DNA from: Neobacillus sp. PS2-9 | Lineage (GTDB): Bacteria > Bacillota > Bacilli > Bacillales > Cytobacillaceae | Assembly: GCF_030915525.1 (NCBI RefSeq) | Contig: NZ_CP133269.1 | Span: 3,135,001-3,199,000, forward strand | Reading direction: 5' to 3' | Length of the DNA stretch: 64,000 bases | Shown here: positions 18,472-26,647 of the stretch, one piece after another | How positions within the stretch are numbered: position 1 is the first letter of the stretch | Layout: each line of letters opens with the position of its first letter | The notes under the pieces: generated by a model | Databases searched by the model: none | What the model was told of the DNA's origin: nothing | Seen by the model: the letters and a program-made list of their open reading frames with translations, nothing else | Position numbers and translations under genes: made by a program

Positions 18472-18510
18472 ATGACCATCAAATTCACATACAAATTAAT
18501 GGCCATTTTC
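18472..18510 (-). terminator. Probable terminator after hemolysin III gene
   Basis: Imperfect hairpin AATGGCCAT ... ATGGTCATTTTTTA on the minus strand, with a long loop, about 60 bases past the stop codon. Confidence 0.5.
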
Positions 18511-18568
18511 ATATACATTTTTAAGTTTTGTGATAGGTAACAGAACCCGTTACTCTTGGATGCTATTT

Positions 18569-19216
18569 TTATTTTATTGGTAAAACATAGAGTAACACAC
18601 AGAAAAAGTGTGCTGTACTTCCTGCCATTACAAATAAATGCCAAACGGCATGATGATATTTAAATCCTCGCCAAACATAAAAAATGGCTCCTAGCGTATA
18701 CAGTGCGCCGCCTATTATTAAGTACGTCATGCCCTGTGGGGACAAATTAGCAGCAAGTGATTTCCATGCAAAAACAATTAACCAACCCATAACCACATAA
18801 AGCAAGGTCGATGTAAACAGATACTTTTTAACAAAAAAACATTTAAAAATTGTTCCAGCAATGGCAAGTCCCCATACTACCCCAAATAGTGTCCACCCCA
18901 TTGCCCCTTTGATTACTATTAGTAAAAAAGGGGTATATGTTCCGGCGATAAAAAAGTAAATGGAGGAATGGTCAAATATTTCAAATACGTCCTTTGCTTT
19001 TCCCTCAGGCAAGCTATGTAGCAGGGTTGAAGACATATATAGGAGGAGCATTGTTACTCCAAAAATCGTAAAACTGACAATATGCCAGGCAGTTCCATAT
19101 AGTGAAGCAAATACGATTAAAATGACTAAGGCGGAAATGCTTAGTAATGCCCCAATGCCATGTGTAATCGAGTTAGCTATTTCCTCCTGTTTGGAAAACG
19201 TATGTGTTGTTGCCAC
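18569..19216 (-). CDS. Hemolysin III family (TrhA/PAQR-like) membrane protein
   Basis: A 215-residue protein with seven predicted helices. The PAQR-type conserved residues are visible: an N-terminal THGIGA, SSTLLHS near residue 63, DHSSIYFFIAGTYTP near residue 81, and HHAVWHLFVMAGSTAHFF near the C-terminus, whose histidines should bind zinc. E. coli and B. subtilis relatives affect membrane energetics and fluidity. The start is a GTG with AAGGGAG upstream. No partner gene is evident. Confidence 0.9.
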   Translation of the reverse strand: MATTHTFSKQEEIANSITHGIGALLSISALVILIVFASLYGTAWHIVSFTIFGVTMLLLYMSSTLLHSLPEGKAKDVFEIFDHSSIYFFIAGTYTPFLLIVIKGAMGWTLFGVVWGLAIAGTIFKCFFVKKYLFTSTLLYVVMGWLIVFAWKSLAANLSPQGMTYLIIGGALYTLGAIFYVWRGFKYHHAVWHLFVMAGSTAHFFCVLLYVLPIK

Positions 19217-19333
19217 GATTCATCTCTCCCTTCAAATCCTCCCAAGTTGGAAATGGGATATTTAAGAAAATAACACGTTAAATGAATGGAATCAATGACA
19301 TCTGTCATATTAAATAGATTACCTTTCATACTA

Positions 19334-19510
19334 TTACTTTTTATTTCTGCCCGCCATTAAATTCTTAATTTGTTCTTTTGGATCCCAGCAGTTAAATTTA
19401 TAATTGGTTTTGGTTTGGTAACCTAAGCGGCTGCAGAAATAGGCTATATTACTGCTCTTCTTTTCTATTTTAAAGTGCTTACAGGTGGCACAGCAATGAT
19501 AATCCTTCAT
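19334..19510 (-). CDS. Small cysteine-rich, probably zinc-binding protein
   Basis: A 58-residue protein with cysteines at CCATCKHF, a lone C in FCSRLG and another in FNCWDP. The four-cysteine spacing suggests a zinc site. The ATG at 19510 has AAAGGTG eight bases upstream, better than the GTG at 19519. A basic tail ends the protein. I recognise the type as a small conserved Bacillaceae protein but know no function. Confidence 0.65.
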   Translation of the reverse strand: MKDYHCCATCKHFKIEKKSSNIAYFCSRLGYQTKTNYKFNCWDPKEQIKNLMAGRNKK

Positions 19511-19632
19511 CCTTTTCACCTTTCTTAAACTATTAATCTTTCCTTCATAGTTTGTTCATATTTATTTACTAAGATATAAATAGGTTCACGGAAGAACCTT
19601 TAACCTCCGCCCCCCTTAATATATAGATGGAA

Positions 19633-19660
19633 ATGCCCGGCATTTGTGCCGGGTAATTTT
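19633..19660 (+). terminator. Strong hairpin with T tract
   Basis: CCCGGC-atttgt-GCCGGG followed by TAATTTTTTTT on the plus strand, just past the leftward LysE gene. It may also stop that transcript, although the T run is on the plus side. Confidence 0.6.
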
Positions 19661-19668
19661 TTTTATTA

Positions 19669-20280
19669 TTAATAGTTTAATGAAAAGATAAGATAAATGG
19701 CGGTTCCCCACATAATTACTGCTGATAGTTTATTTAATACAAGAATAAATCTTCCAGACTGGTCAAGCTTTCCTACCATTCTTCCTGCAAGTGAGAGTCC
19801 AAAAAACCACATCCACGATACAAAAATACAGGACAACACGAAGGCAATCTTTGCCGATCCTGAATAGGACAAGGAACTGGTCCCAATCACTCCAATCGTA
19901 TCCATAATAGCATGAGGATTTAAAAGTGAAACTGAAGCCGCAAATACAAACTGCTTACGTGGCGAAAAACTTTGATTCGTTGTTTCTTCTGTATGAGCAT
20001 GGCTTTTCCAGGTGGTATATCCCATGTAAAATAAAAACAGAATGCCAGTGAGAATGAGCGTAACCTTAATCCATGCTACCCCTAAGACAACGGCTGAAAC
20101 CCCAAAGACAGCTAGGGAAATCAAAAGTGTATCACAAAGGGAAGCAGTTATCACAACGGGGAGAACGTAGACCCACCTTTGCTGCAACGCCCCCTGATTA
20201 AAAACAAACACATTTTGAACTCCTAATGGCAGAATGAGTCCAAATGCTAAAATGAAGCCATGAAATATTGCACTAAACAT
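19669..20280 (-). CDS. LysE/ArgO-type amino-acid exporter
   Basis: A 203-residue membrane protein with six helices, of the LysE/YggA group that exports basic amino acids. The N-terminal family motif is LILPLGVQNVFVFNQGA, and SLLNPHAIMDTIGVIG follows helix 3. I chose the ATG at 20280, which has AGGAGAGAG before it; the frame continues ten codons further without a site. Substrate specificity is inferred from family only. Confidence 0.88.
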   Translation of the reverse strand: MFSAIFHGFILAFGLILPLGVQNVFVFNQGALQQRWVYVLPVVITASLCDTLLISLAVFGVSAVVLGVAWIKVTLILTGILFLFYMGYTTWKSHAHTEETTNQSFSPRKQFVFAASVSLLNPHAIMDTIGVIGTSSLSYSGSAKIAFVLSCIFVSWMWFFGLSLAGRMVGKLDQSGRFILVLNKLSAVIMWGTAIYLIFSLNY

Positions 20281-20359
20281 TTTCTCTCTCCTATAAAAAT
20301 TGGTATACATACATTTTTATTTTTTTGGTTAACATAAATACTAAAAAAGGATTTTGCCT

Positions 20360-20872
20360 GTGTATCTTGTTATTGTAATCGTTGTATATATTATTTTTGC
20401 TAAAATCTTTGTAGACTGGAAGCGTTGGAAAGAGTTTTATCCAACTATTCAGTATTTTATCATATGTAACTTGGCTTATAATTTTATTTTTTTCAACCAT
20501 ACTCTTTGGGCATACAAAGCGGTAACTGTGGAATGGTTGAATCATACGATCATTGAGTTGGTCTTTTCTTTTTTCGTTATTCCTGTGGTTATTATGATTT
20601 ATCTGCAGTACTTTCCAAAAGGGAGAAAAGGGGTTCTCTATATTGCGGTTTGGATTGCTTATTTTTCAATAATAGAACTCTTATTTTACAAAAGAGGCTT
20701 ATTCCTTTATGAAAATGATTGGAGTCCTATATGGTCAACTGTTTTTAATACCATCATGTTTATTATTTTGCGTATACACCATAAAAAGCCGTTGGCTGCC
20801 ATGATGTGTTCCATCCCGGTTATAGCCATCTTACTATACTTTTTTCACCCGTTGTATCATGAACTAAAATAA
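20360..20872 (+). CDS. CBO0543-like small membrane protein
   Basis: A 170-residue protein with five helices. The pattern VEWLNHTIIELVFSFFVIPVVIM and the YP-like QYFPKGRKG turn resemble the CBO0543 family, which is of unknown function. A GTG at 20360 is preferred, with AAAGG nine bases before; the TTG at 20354 is too close. The 31-residue membrane microprotein follows after 18 bases. Confidence 0.7.
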   Translation: MYLVIVIVVYIIFAKIFVDWKRWKEFYPTIQYFIICNLAYNFIFFNHTLWAYKAVTVEWLNHTIIELVFSFFVIPVVIMIYLQYFPKGRKGVLYIAVWIAYFSIIELLFYKRGLFLYENDWSPIWSTVFNTIMFIILRIHHKKPLAAMMCSIPVIAILLYFFHPLYHELK

Positions 20873-20890
20873 CGCTGAGGACGTGAGAAA

Positions 20891-20986
20891 ATGACCGAAA
20901 CTATACTCTCGCTTCCGCTTTTCTTACTACTACTGTTTTCAGTTTATATTGCTATGGCTATTTTTTTGTTTATTAATAAAAAATAA
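20891..20986 (+). CDS. 31-residue single-helix membrane microprotein
   Basis: ATG with TGAGGACGTG upstream, encoding a short polar N-terminus (MTETI), one hydrophobic helix and a basic end (INKK). It starts 18 bases after the CBO0543-like gene and ends just before a terminator, so it is probably the last gene of that unit. Function is unknown. Confidence 0.5.
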   Translation: MTETILSLPLFLLLLFSVYIAMAIFLFINKK

Positions 20987-20987
20987 A

Positions 20988-21024
20988 GGGCTGCCTCTGA
21001 AAAGCTGTTAGCAGGCCGCCCCTA
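20988..21024. terminator. Bidirectional terminator
   Basis: Imperfect stem GGGCTGCCT ... AGGCCGCCC between convergent genes. On the minus strand it is followed by TTTATTTTTTATT, suiting the protease gene. Confidence 0.65.
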
Positions 21025-21030
21025 ATAAGG

Positions 21031-23634
21031 TTATTTCTTCAATTTTATAATGAAAACATCTCTGTCTCCACCAACACCGTAGCTTTCTTTAAACCCATTT
21101 ACAAATGATTTTGTATTTCCAGCAAGAATAAATCCATCTTTTGTTTCTTGAATGTCTGAAGCAAAGTCACTTAATTCTCCACCAAATGTTTTTTCAAAGA
21201 TGGTATCACCCTTGTCATTGAATTTAAGAACATATGCATCTTTATTTAACTCCCCATTTTCCATTGAACCGGCTAAAATGTAATTTCCATCTGAAATTGC
21301 CTTAACAGATAAGGCTTCTTCGTAGGTTAATTTTCCTCCAAAGTTCTTTTCCCAAATGGCATTTCCTTTCGAATTAATTTTCGAGTAATAAATAGAGGGA
21401 ATATAGTTTACTATATATCCTTCATTTATTGGCTGCATTTTTGAACCAATTAATATATAGCCACCATCTTTACTAAGTTCAATATCATTAATGGTTTCAT
21501 TTATTAAATCACCTTCACCATACATCTTTTCCCATTCTTTCTCTCCATTCATCTTAACCTTGAACACATAATAATCTAACTTATGACCATTTTCCCCATT
21601 TGAGTAAGTGCTTCCTCCAACAATAAGTCCTCCATCAGGGGTGCTCTTAACAACTGATGCACTGTCATTTGCTTTACCGCCATAGCTCTTCTCATATACA
21701 GGATTTCCACTTAAATCAGTCTTTAATAAATATGCATCCCCATTCCTTGATCCCGCAATAATATAGCCATCCTTTAATACTGCTAAGGACTTTCCATAAT
21801 GAGTTTCATTTTTCCCACCAAAAACTTTCTTCCATTGAACTGCCCCGTTTGAAGCTAATTTATATAAGACAATATTTAGATAGGTCCCATCTTCCTGTCT
21901 ATTCGTGTTATAGTTAAGAAGGATGAATCCCCCGTCACTTGTAGGTTTCAGATCAGTCGGTATATCATCACCTAATTCCCCCAATGTTTTTCTCCATTCT
22001 ATCCTTCCATCTGCATAAGTTTTTATTAGATACAATTCTGTTTCAGGTCCTTTTACATAGGAATCCGTACCACCATAGATTAAGTAACCGCCATCTTTGG
22101 TTTGTACTATTTTTTCAGCGCCATCTAGCCCAAGCCCGCCATAGTTTTTCTGCCAATCTACCATTGGATCAAGCTTTTGAGGCTTTCTTGGTGCTTGAAC
22201 CATACCATTCCCGTAATAAATGTCTTTTCCTGTAGTTCCAAGTTCTTCACTTGTATCTTTAATTTTTTGTGCCACTTTGATAGGCCCTATTTTTCCCTGT
22301 TGGGAAATGATTAGTGCTGCTACAGCAGATACCTTTGGTGTAGCCATTGAGGTTCCAGCCATAAAGGCATAGTCATTATCAAGATAGGAACTAAAGTTTA
22401 AGTCCTCATACCACGACCAGTCAGGATAACGCTCTCCATCGCCACCAGGTGCTGTTACATCAACATATCCCGCACCATAATTGGAATAGGATGCTTTAAT
22501 ATCATCTGGGCCGGTAGCGGCAACGGTAATGACCCCTGGCAAGGAACCAGGTACTTCAAAGCCTGCACCTACAAATTTGTAGCCTTGTGGTCCAAGCTCA
22601 TTATTAAGAAACTCGGTAACTTCCTTTTTATTTGTAGCATTAACATGATCATTCCCTGCTGCTGCAACTACCGTTACCCCATGATCTACAGCATACTTAA
22701 TTGCCCGCTTATACAGCTTCATATCAGCCACTTCATTTCCAAGCTTATAGGTTATTCCTGTTGCAGGGTCAGTCCATAATATTTGACCGGCTGCATCATA
22801 GCCCCCAAGGCTCATAGAAATAACATCTACGTGATCAATTGTGGCCGCCATTATAGCACTTACGATTGTCGTAGTGGCTGCACCACCTTTAGCTCCAAAA
22901 ACACGATAGGATTTAAATCCTACTTCAGGTGCTACACCTCGAATTTGTCCATTACCAGCAATAGTTCCCGCTACATGAGTCCCATGGCCGTTTCGATCTT
23001 CAAAATCAACTGGATTACCTGTTTCAGTAAGATCCTGTCCATCTATACCCCCAGCTGGGACAAAGTTTTTCCCACCTAATAAATTCTTTTTTAAATCCGG
23101 GTGTTCTGTGACTACACCTGTATCAATAATCCCTACAACCACGTTGTGGTTACCCTTTCCAGTCTGATAGCTATCCCCAAAGTGGGTTACCCGTTTAATA
23201 TCCCATTGAAACATGTGGTGTAATAATGGGAAATCATCTGGGAAAGGACTGCCAGGATCATGCCCTATTCCGCCTTCCAATGGCTTTCCTTTTTCCAATA
23301 ATGGCTTTAAGTGCTTTGACTCATCATATTTCACCACTTTACTTTTCTCTAAAGTATGGATGATAGTAGGTGATACTGATTGAACAGTAGATTCCATCTG
23401 CAAAGCAGGTATTAAATCTGCAGAGCCGTGTACCTGTATTGCACCTAACTCCGGAAATTCAGAGACAATGACTGCATTCTTTTTCTTAAGTTTTTCAATG
23501 ATTTCAACAGGTATTTTTTGATTTTTAAATATAACAGTGAGATTAATAGTTGATGGTGACTTTCCCTGTGCGAATGCAGGAATGGTGCTTAATAATAGAA
23601 ACATGGATAGTAGTAGAAAAAATATTTTTTTCAT
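21031..23634 (-). CDS. Secreted S8 subtilase fused to a seven-repeat propeller-like domain
   Basis: An 867-residue exoprotease. The signal peptide ends near AFAQG (residue 24). An I9-like pro-region follows (about 28-95). The subtilisin domain runs from about 140 to 480, with Asp171 in IIDTGV, His217 in HGTHVAG, oxyanion Asn328 in AAGND and Ser429 in GTSMATP. From about 492 to the end come seven repeats of some 53 residues, each with a W/FxxxYGG or FGG start and a DGGYIL.G core. This suggests a seven-bladed propeller, perhaps for substrate or wall binding. A short upstream ORF precedes it. Confidence 0.93.
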   Translation of the reverse strand: MKKIFFLLLSMFLLLSTIPAFAQGKSPSTINLTVIFKNQKIPVEIIEKLKKKNAVIVSEFPELGAIQVHGSADLIPALQMESTVQSVSPTIIHTLEKSKVVKYDESKHLKPLLEKGKPLEGGIGHDPGSPFPDDFPLLHHMFQWDIKRVTHFGDSYQTGKGNHNVVVGIIDTGVVTEHPDLKKNLLGGKNFVPAGGIDGQDLTETGNPVDFEDRNGHGTHVAGTIAGNGQIRGVAPEVGFKSYRVFGAKGGAATTTIVSAIMAATIDHVDVISMSLGGYDAAGQILWTDPATGITYKLGNEVADMKLYKRAIKYAVDHGVTVVAAAGNDHVNATNKKEVTEFLNNELGPQGYKFVGAGFEVPGSLPGVITVAATGPDDIKASYSNYGAGYVDVTAPGGDGERYPDWSWYEDLNFSSYLDNDYAFMAGTSMATPKVSAVAALIISQQGKIGPIKVAQKIKDTSEELGTTGKDIYYGNGMVQAPRKPQKLDPMVDWQKNYGGLGLDGAEKIVQTKDGGYLIYGGTDSYVKGPETELYLIKTYADGRIEWRKTLGELGDDIPTDLKPTSDGGFILLNYNTNRQEDGTYLNIVLYKLASNGAVQWKKVFGGKNETHYGKSLAVLKDGYIIAGSRNGDAYLLKTDLSGNPVYEKSYGGKANDSASVVKSTPDGGLIVGGSTYSNGENGHKLDYYVFKVKMNGEKEWEKMYGEGDLINETINDIELSKDGGYILIGSKMQPINEGYIVNYIPSIYYSKINSKGNAIWEKNFGGKLTYEEALSVKAISDGNYILAGSMENGELNKDAYVLKFNDKGDTIFEKTFGGELSDFASDIQETKDGFILAGNTKSFVNGFKESYGVGGDRDVFIIKLKK

Positions 23635-23671
23635 TTATGCCTCCGGAAACTATTCTTAGGCTATGCTCGGC

Positions 23672-23710
23672 TCAAATTCTTTGTCGCATTAAAGCGAAAA
23701 ATCTCTGCAC
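23672..23710 (-). CDS. Upstream leader ORF (12 residues) before the subtilase gene
   Basis: GTG start with a very strong AAAGGAGGA site four bases away; reads MQRFFALMRQRI then TGA. The protease ATG lies 37 bases further on. The protease ribosome site GGAGGC can pair with GCCT about 15 bases upstream, so leader translation could control its exposure. This is inference; no other role is known. Confidence 0.4.
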   Translation of the reverse strand: MQRFFALMRQRI

Positions 23711-23897
23711 CTATCCTCCTTTTCTAGTAAAAAGCTACACAATTACTTTATTTTCTAGAAATGAATGTAATGCTAAATTGCATTCTCTAAAAATCATCAT
23801 TTATCAACAATTTTCACGATCCACAAACTAAGCAAAGGATTTTTTTCAGAATTACATTATTCTTATATAATAAAAAGCTATTTTCTTTACACTTATA

Positions 23898-23928
23898 AAA
23901 AAAAAATCCATTTTTTAAAATGGATTAG
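23898..23928 (-). terminator. Intrinsic terminator after a small ORF
   Basis: AATCCATTTT / AAAATGGATT hairpin followed by a long T run (TTTTTTTTTATA) on the minus strand. Confidence 0.7.
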
Positions 23929-23935
23929 AGTTATA

Positions 23936-23998
23936 TTATTTTTTTTGATAGTCCTTCTCCCCGATATTCTTTAAAACAAATACATCCATTAAACTCAT
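23936..23998 (-). CDS. Possible 20-residue microprotein
   Basis: Reads MSLMDVFVLKNIGEKDYQKK. AGG lies five bases before the ATG, a TATACT box lies just upstream (24013-24018), and a terminator follows the stop codon directly, so it looks like a stand-alone transcript. It could instead be a small RNA. The rest of 23635-24077 shows only the leader ORF. Confidence 0.35.
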   Translation of the reverse strand: MSLMDVFVLKNIGEKDYQKK

Positions 23999-24077
23999 GT
24001 ATTCCTGAAATAAGTATACTTCTCTCTCAAACTGTCAATAACATTACCAAGTAAAGTATTCGGAGAGGTGTAAATGA

Positions 24078-24428
24078 ATGAAGGGAATTTATTTTGTTAA
24101 TAATCGAATTTGTATCAATGGACTATCAAAAGAAGAAAGTGTTGACCTCCAGGAACAATCAATTAGAAATTTCATGGCAGAGCATAATATTCAAAATACA
24201 AAACTCAATCCTTACCAATTGAATGAGTATTATACGGTACCACATGCACTTTTATATGATCTCAAAAAGCATCAAAACAGTTTTGATTGTTTCATTCATT
24301 ATTCGTTACATGCAATGGAGGATTTTATTTATACATACCCTGCAAAATGGCTTATCTTAAAAAGCTTTTTTAAAGAAGTCATCATTGTTGATAAGCAAAC
24401 TGATCTAACCATCCAAAAAGTTATCTAA
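24078..24428 (+). CDS. Resolvase-fold-like protein, probably catalytically dead
   Basis: A 116-residue protein I do not recognise with certainty. Its order of elements resembles a serine-recombinase N-terminal domain: KGIYF strand, LSKEESVDLQEQ, then VPHALLYDLKKHQNSFDCF aligning with the RPalnrLl-d---kfD-v segment, and a terminal FFKEVIIVD strand. The catalytic serine position (YxRVS) reads YFVNN and the arginines of the DRLSR motif are missing. GGAGAGGTG precedes the start. It overlaps the convergent TVP38 gene by 4 bases. Confidence 0.6.
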   Translation: MKGIYFVNNRICINGLSKEESVDLQEQSIRNFMAEHNIQNTKLNPYQLNEYYTVPHALLYDLKKHQNSFDCFIHYSLHAMEDFIYTYPAKWLILKSFFKEVIIVDKQTDLTIQKVI

Positions 24429-25054
24429 TCAATAGATTTTTTCGCTGATTTACGATAAACGTATAAAAAGTTAACCAATAAAATAAAAAGTAAGTAAATA
24501 CCATATAAACCAAATGAAAAAAGCTTATTGCTACTAAATGTAGCTCCTGCAAAAGATAAAATAAGAGTGTTAGGAAGTTTTCCAATGGCTGACGCAATAA
24601 AAAATGGAAGCCAATGGACCTGACTAAGTCCACAAATAATTGTAATAACAGGTGCAGGAATAATAGGAATTAATCGACTGGTTAAAATCGCTAGAAAGGA
24701 ATTTCTCAACAGGAATTCCTCGTATTCTTTTACTTTTTGATACTTTTCGAGCTTTTTTTGTGCGACATCCCTAAACCCATATCTGCTCAAGTAAAAAAGA
24801 AACAAAGTACCAACCATAGCTCCTGATAAGGATATGACTGTACCCATTGGAGCTCCAAAGACAGCTCCAATCCCCCCAGCTAAAATCGGATAAGGAATGA
24901 CTGGAAAGAACACACAAATAACCACAAGAAGAATACTAATAAAAACAGATAGTGTTCCTCCCTGTTTGACTAATAAAAGCAATTCTTCCTTCCAGATGAA
25001 TCCAATCATGATAATCAATAGAACAATACTAATACTACTAATTTTTTTTGCCAT
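24425..25054 (-). CDS. TVP38/TMEM64 (DedA superfamily) membrane protein
   Basis: A 209-residue integral membrane protein with a VTT domain. The typical segments are GGIGAVFGAPMGTVISLSGAMVG and the reentrant part SRLIPIIPAPVI. Such proteins are linked to phospholipid scrambling and envelope homeostasis. The basic C-terminus follows the last helix. It lies 26 bases downstream of the PAS kinase and could be co-transcribed. Confidence 0.88.
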   Translation of the reverse strand: MAKKISSISIVLLIIMIGFIWKEELLLLVKQGGTLSVFISILLVVICVFFPVIPYPILAGGIGAVFGAPMGTVISLSGAMVGTLFLFYLSRYGFRDVAQKKLEKYQKVKEYEEFLLRNSFLAILTSRLIPIIPAPVITIICGLSQVHWLPFFIASAIGKLPNTLILSFAGATFSSNKLFSFGLYGIYLLFILLVNFLYVYRKSAKKSID

Positions 25055-25080
25055 TGATTACTCCGTTCATTATGATTTAT

Positions 25081-26502
25081 TTAATTAATTGAGTAAGGTA
25101 ACCAAATCGTTACTGTGGTACCTTCACCATCCATACTTTCAATATTGATTTTTCCATTGTGGCTTTCTATAATACGATAGCTTGTCATTAATCCAAGACC
25201 TGTGCCTTTTTCTTTAGTGGAATAGAAAGGCTCCCCAAGTTTAGATAGTCTTTCCTGTGGAATTCCACACCCGTTATCAACTACTTGAACAATAACTCCT
25301 GTTTTGTCTTTTGAAATATTTACTTCAATTCGTCCCTGCTCAGTTATTGCATCGAGGGCATTTTGAATGACATTCATGAATACCTGCTTGAGTGAATTCG
25401 GATCCCCTTCTATTGCAGGAATGAATTCACTGGAAAAGAAATTTAGTTCTTTATTCATCATAAGTGCTTCTGTCTGTAAAAGTTGCACTATTTGTTTCAC
25501 AACATCATTAATATGAACAAATGTCGTTTTTTCTGTATGGGGCTTCGCCATTGTTAAAAACTCTGAAATTATACTCTCCACCCGTTTTAATTCATCTAGG
25601 ATTACCTTTAGGTATATCGGGTTGATTTCATTTTCAGAATGTAACAGTTGCATAAAACCTTTGATTGGTGTTAAAGGATTACGAATTTCATGAGCTACTG
25701 CAGCAGCCATTTGCCCAACAACTGCCAACTTTTCAGATTTTCGTAACATTTCGTTTGTTTCCATTCGTTGCTGGATATCTCGAGAAACGGAAACGATTTC
25801 TTTCGGTTCACCACTCTCGTTATCAGATAAGGTTTTTGTAGTTGATTCAATCCAAATATAGGAACCATCCTTTTTCCTACATCGATATGTAATTAATTGC
25901 GAATCTTGATTAGCTGAAAGACGGTACTGCCTCCTCATTTCATCACGATCATCTGGATGGATAAATTGACTTGGATTTTTACCAATTAATTCGAAAGGTT
26001 CGTAGCCTAAAACCGTTTTTACCGATGGAGATACGTAGAGATATGTAAAATCTACTTTGTGTAACATAATCATATCTGAAGAGTGCTCTGCAAGAAGACG
26101 GTATTTCTTCTCACGATGTCTAAGTGCCATCTCCATCTGTTTCTTCTCTGTAATATCCAGTACTTGACCTAATAAAAATTCCTCACCAGTAGATTGTTCT
26201 CGAACTCTTGATACATTTAAAATACCTGTTTTAATATCTCCTACCTTATGAATAAATCTTTTTTCAAGCTGATACTCATCTCTAATTCCGCTTAAAATTC
26301 CTTCAAACAATTGGGCATCCATTGGCATATCCTCTGGATGTGAGAAGAATTCAATTGTAAGTTCTGAGATTTCATCCATCGTGTAACCTAAAAAGTCACA
26401 AAAAGCCGGATTGTATTGTATTTTTGATAAATCTATTGAAGCAATTACTTGTGGAATTCTAGACTGATAAAAAACCTCATGATATAGAGTTAAATTAAAC
26501 AT
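25081..26502 (-). CDS. PAS-domain sensor histidine kinase, sporulation-kinase type
   Basis: A 473-residue cytosolic kinase: two PAS domains (about 15-125 and 130-250, the second with the PAC pattern RCRKKDGSYIWIEST), a HisKA domain with phospho-acceptor HEIRNPLTPIKGF, then HATPase with NVIQNALDAI, DNGCGIP and GTGLGL. No membrane helix is seen. Its architecture resembles KinA/KinE-type kinases feeding Spo0A, and no response regulator is adjacent, as is usual for those orphans; that role is inferred. The ATG at 26502 has GGGGG upstream and is preferred to 26532. Confidence 0.88.
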   Translation of the reverse strand: MFNLTLYHEVFYQSRIPQVIASIDLSKIQYNPAFCDFLGYTMDEISELTIEFFSHPEDMPMDAQLFEGILSGIRDEYQLEKRFIHKVGDIKTGILNVSRVREQSTGEEFLLGQVLDITEKKQMEMALRHREKKYRLLAEHSSDMIMLHKVDFTYLYVSPSVKTVLGYEPFELIGKNPSQFIHPDDRDEMRRQYRLSANQDSQLITYRCRKKDGSYIWIESTTKTLSDNESGEPKEIVSVSRDIQQRMETNEMLRKSEKLAVVGQMAAAVAHEIRNPLTPIKGFMQLLHSENEINPIYLKVILDELKRVESIISEFLTMAKPHTEKTTFVHINDVVKQIVQLLQTEALMMNKELNFFSSEFIPAIEGDPNSLKQVFMNVIQNALDAITEQGRIEVNISKDKTGVIVQVVDNGCGIPQERLSKLGEPFYSTKEKGTGLGLMTSYRIIESHNGKINIESMDGEGTTVTIWLPYSIN

Positions 26503-26600
26503 CAAAACCCCCAAAAGAGTGACATCCGTCAAAAATATTCTTCATTAGTATAAAGCTAAATCCACTTTTCTTAAAGTATAACTATTCAGAAATTTCATGT

Positions 26601-26638
26601 AAAAAAAGCCTTTTATCAATTGATGAAAGACTTTTTTC
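26601..26638 (-). terminator. Intrinsic terminator of the endopeptidase gene
   Basis: AAGTCTTTCATCAATTGATAAAAGGCTT imperfect hairpin with T runs on both sides, 10 bases after the stop codon. Confidence 0.8.
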
Positions 26639-26647
26639 CATATTCTA

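Noticed and set aside
18263..18475. 70-codon plus-strand frame
   Set aside because: No ribosome site, Lys/Asn-rich random composition, in a repeat-bearing intergenic stretch.
23641..23720. Known metabolite riboswitch (c-di-GMP, c-di-AMP or lysine) before the subtilase
   Set aside because: Compared by eye with remembered consensus motifs; the conserved blocks are absent. The leader ORF explains the region better.
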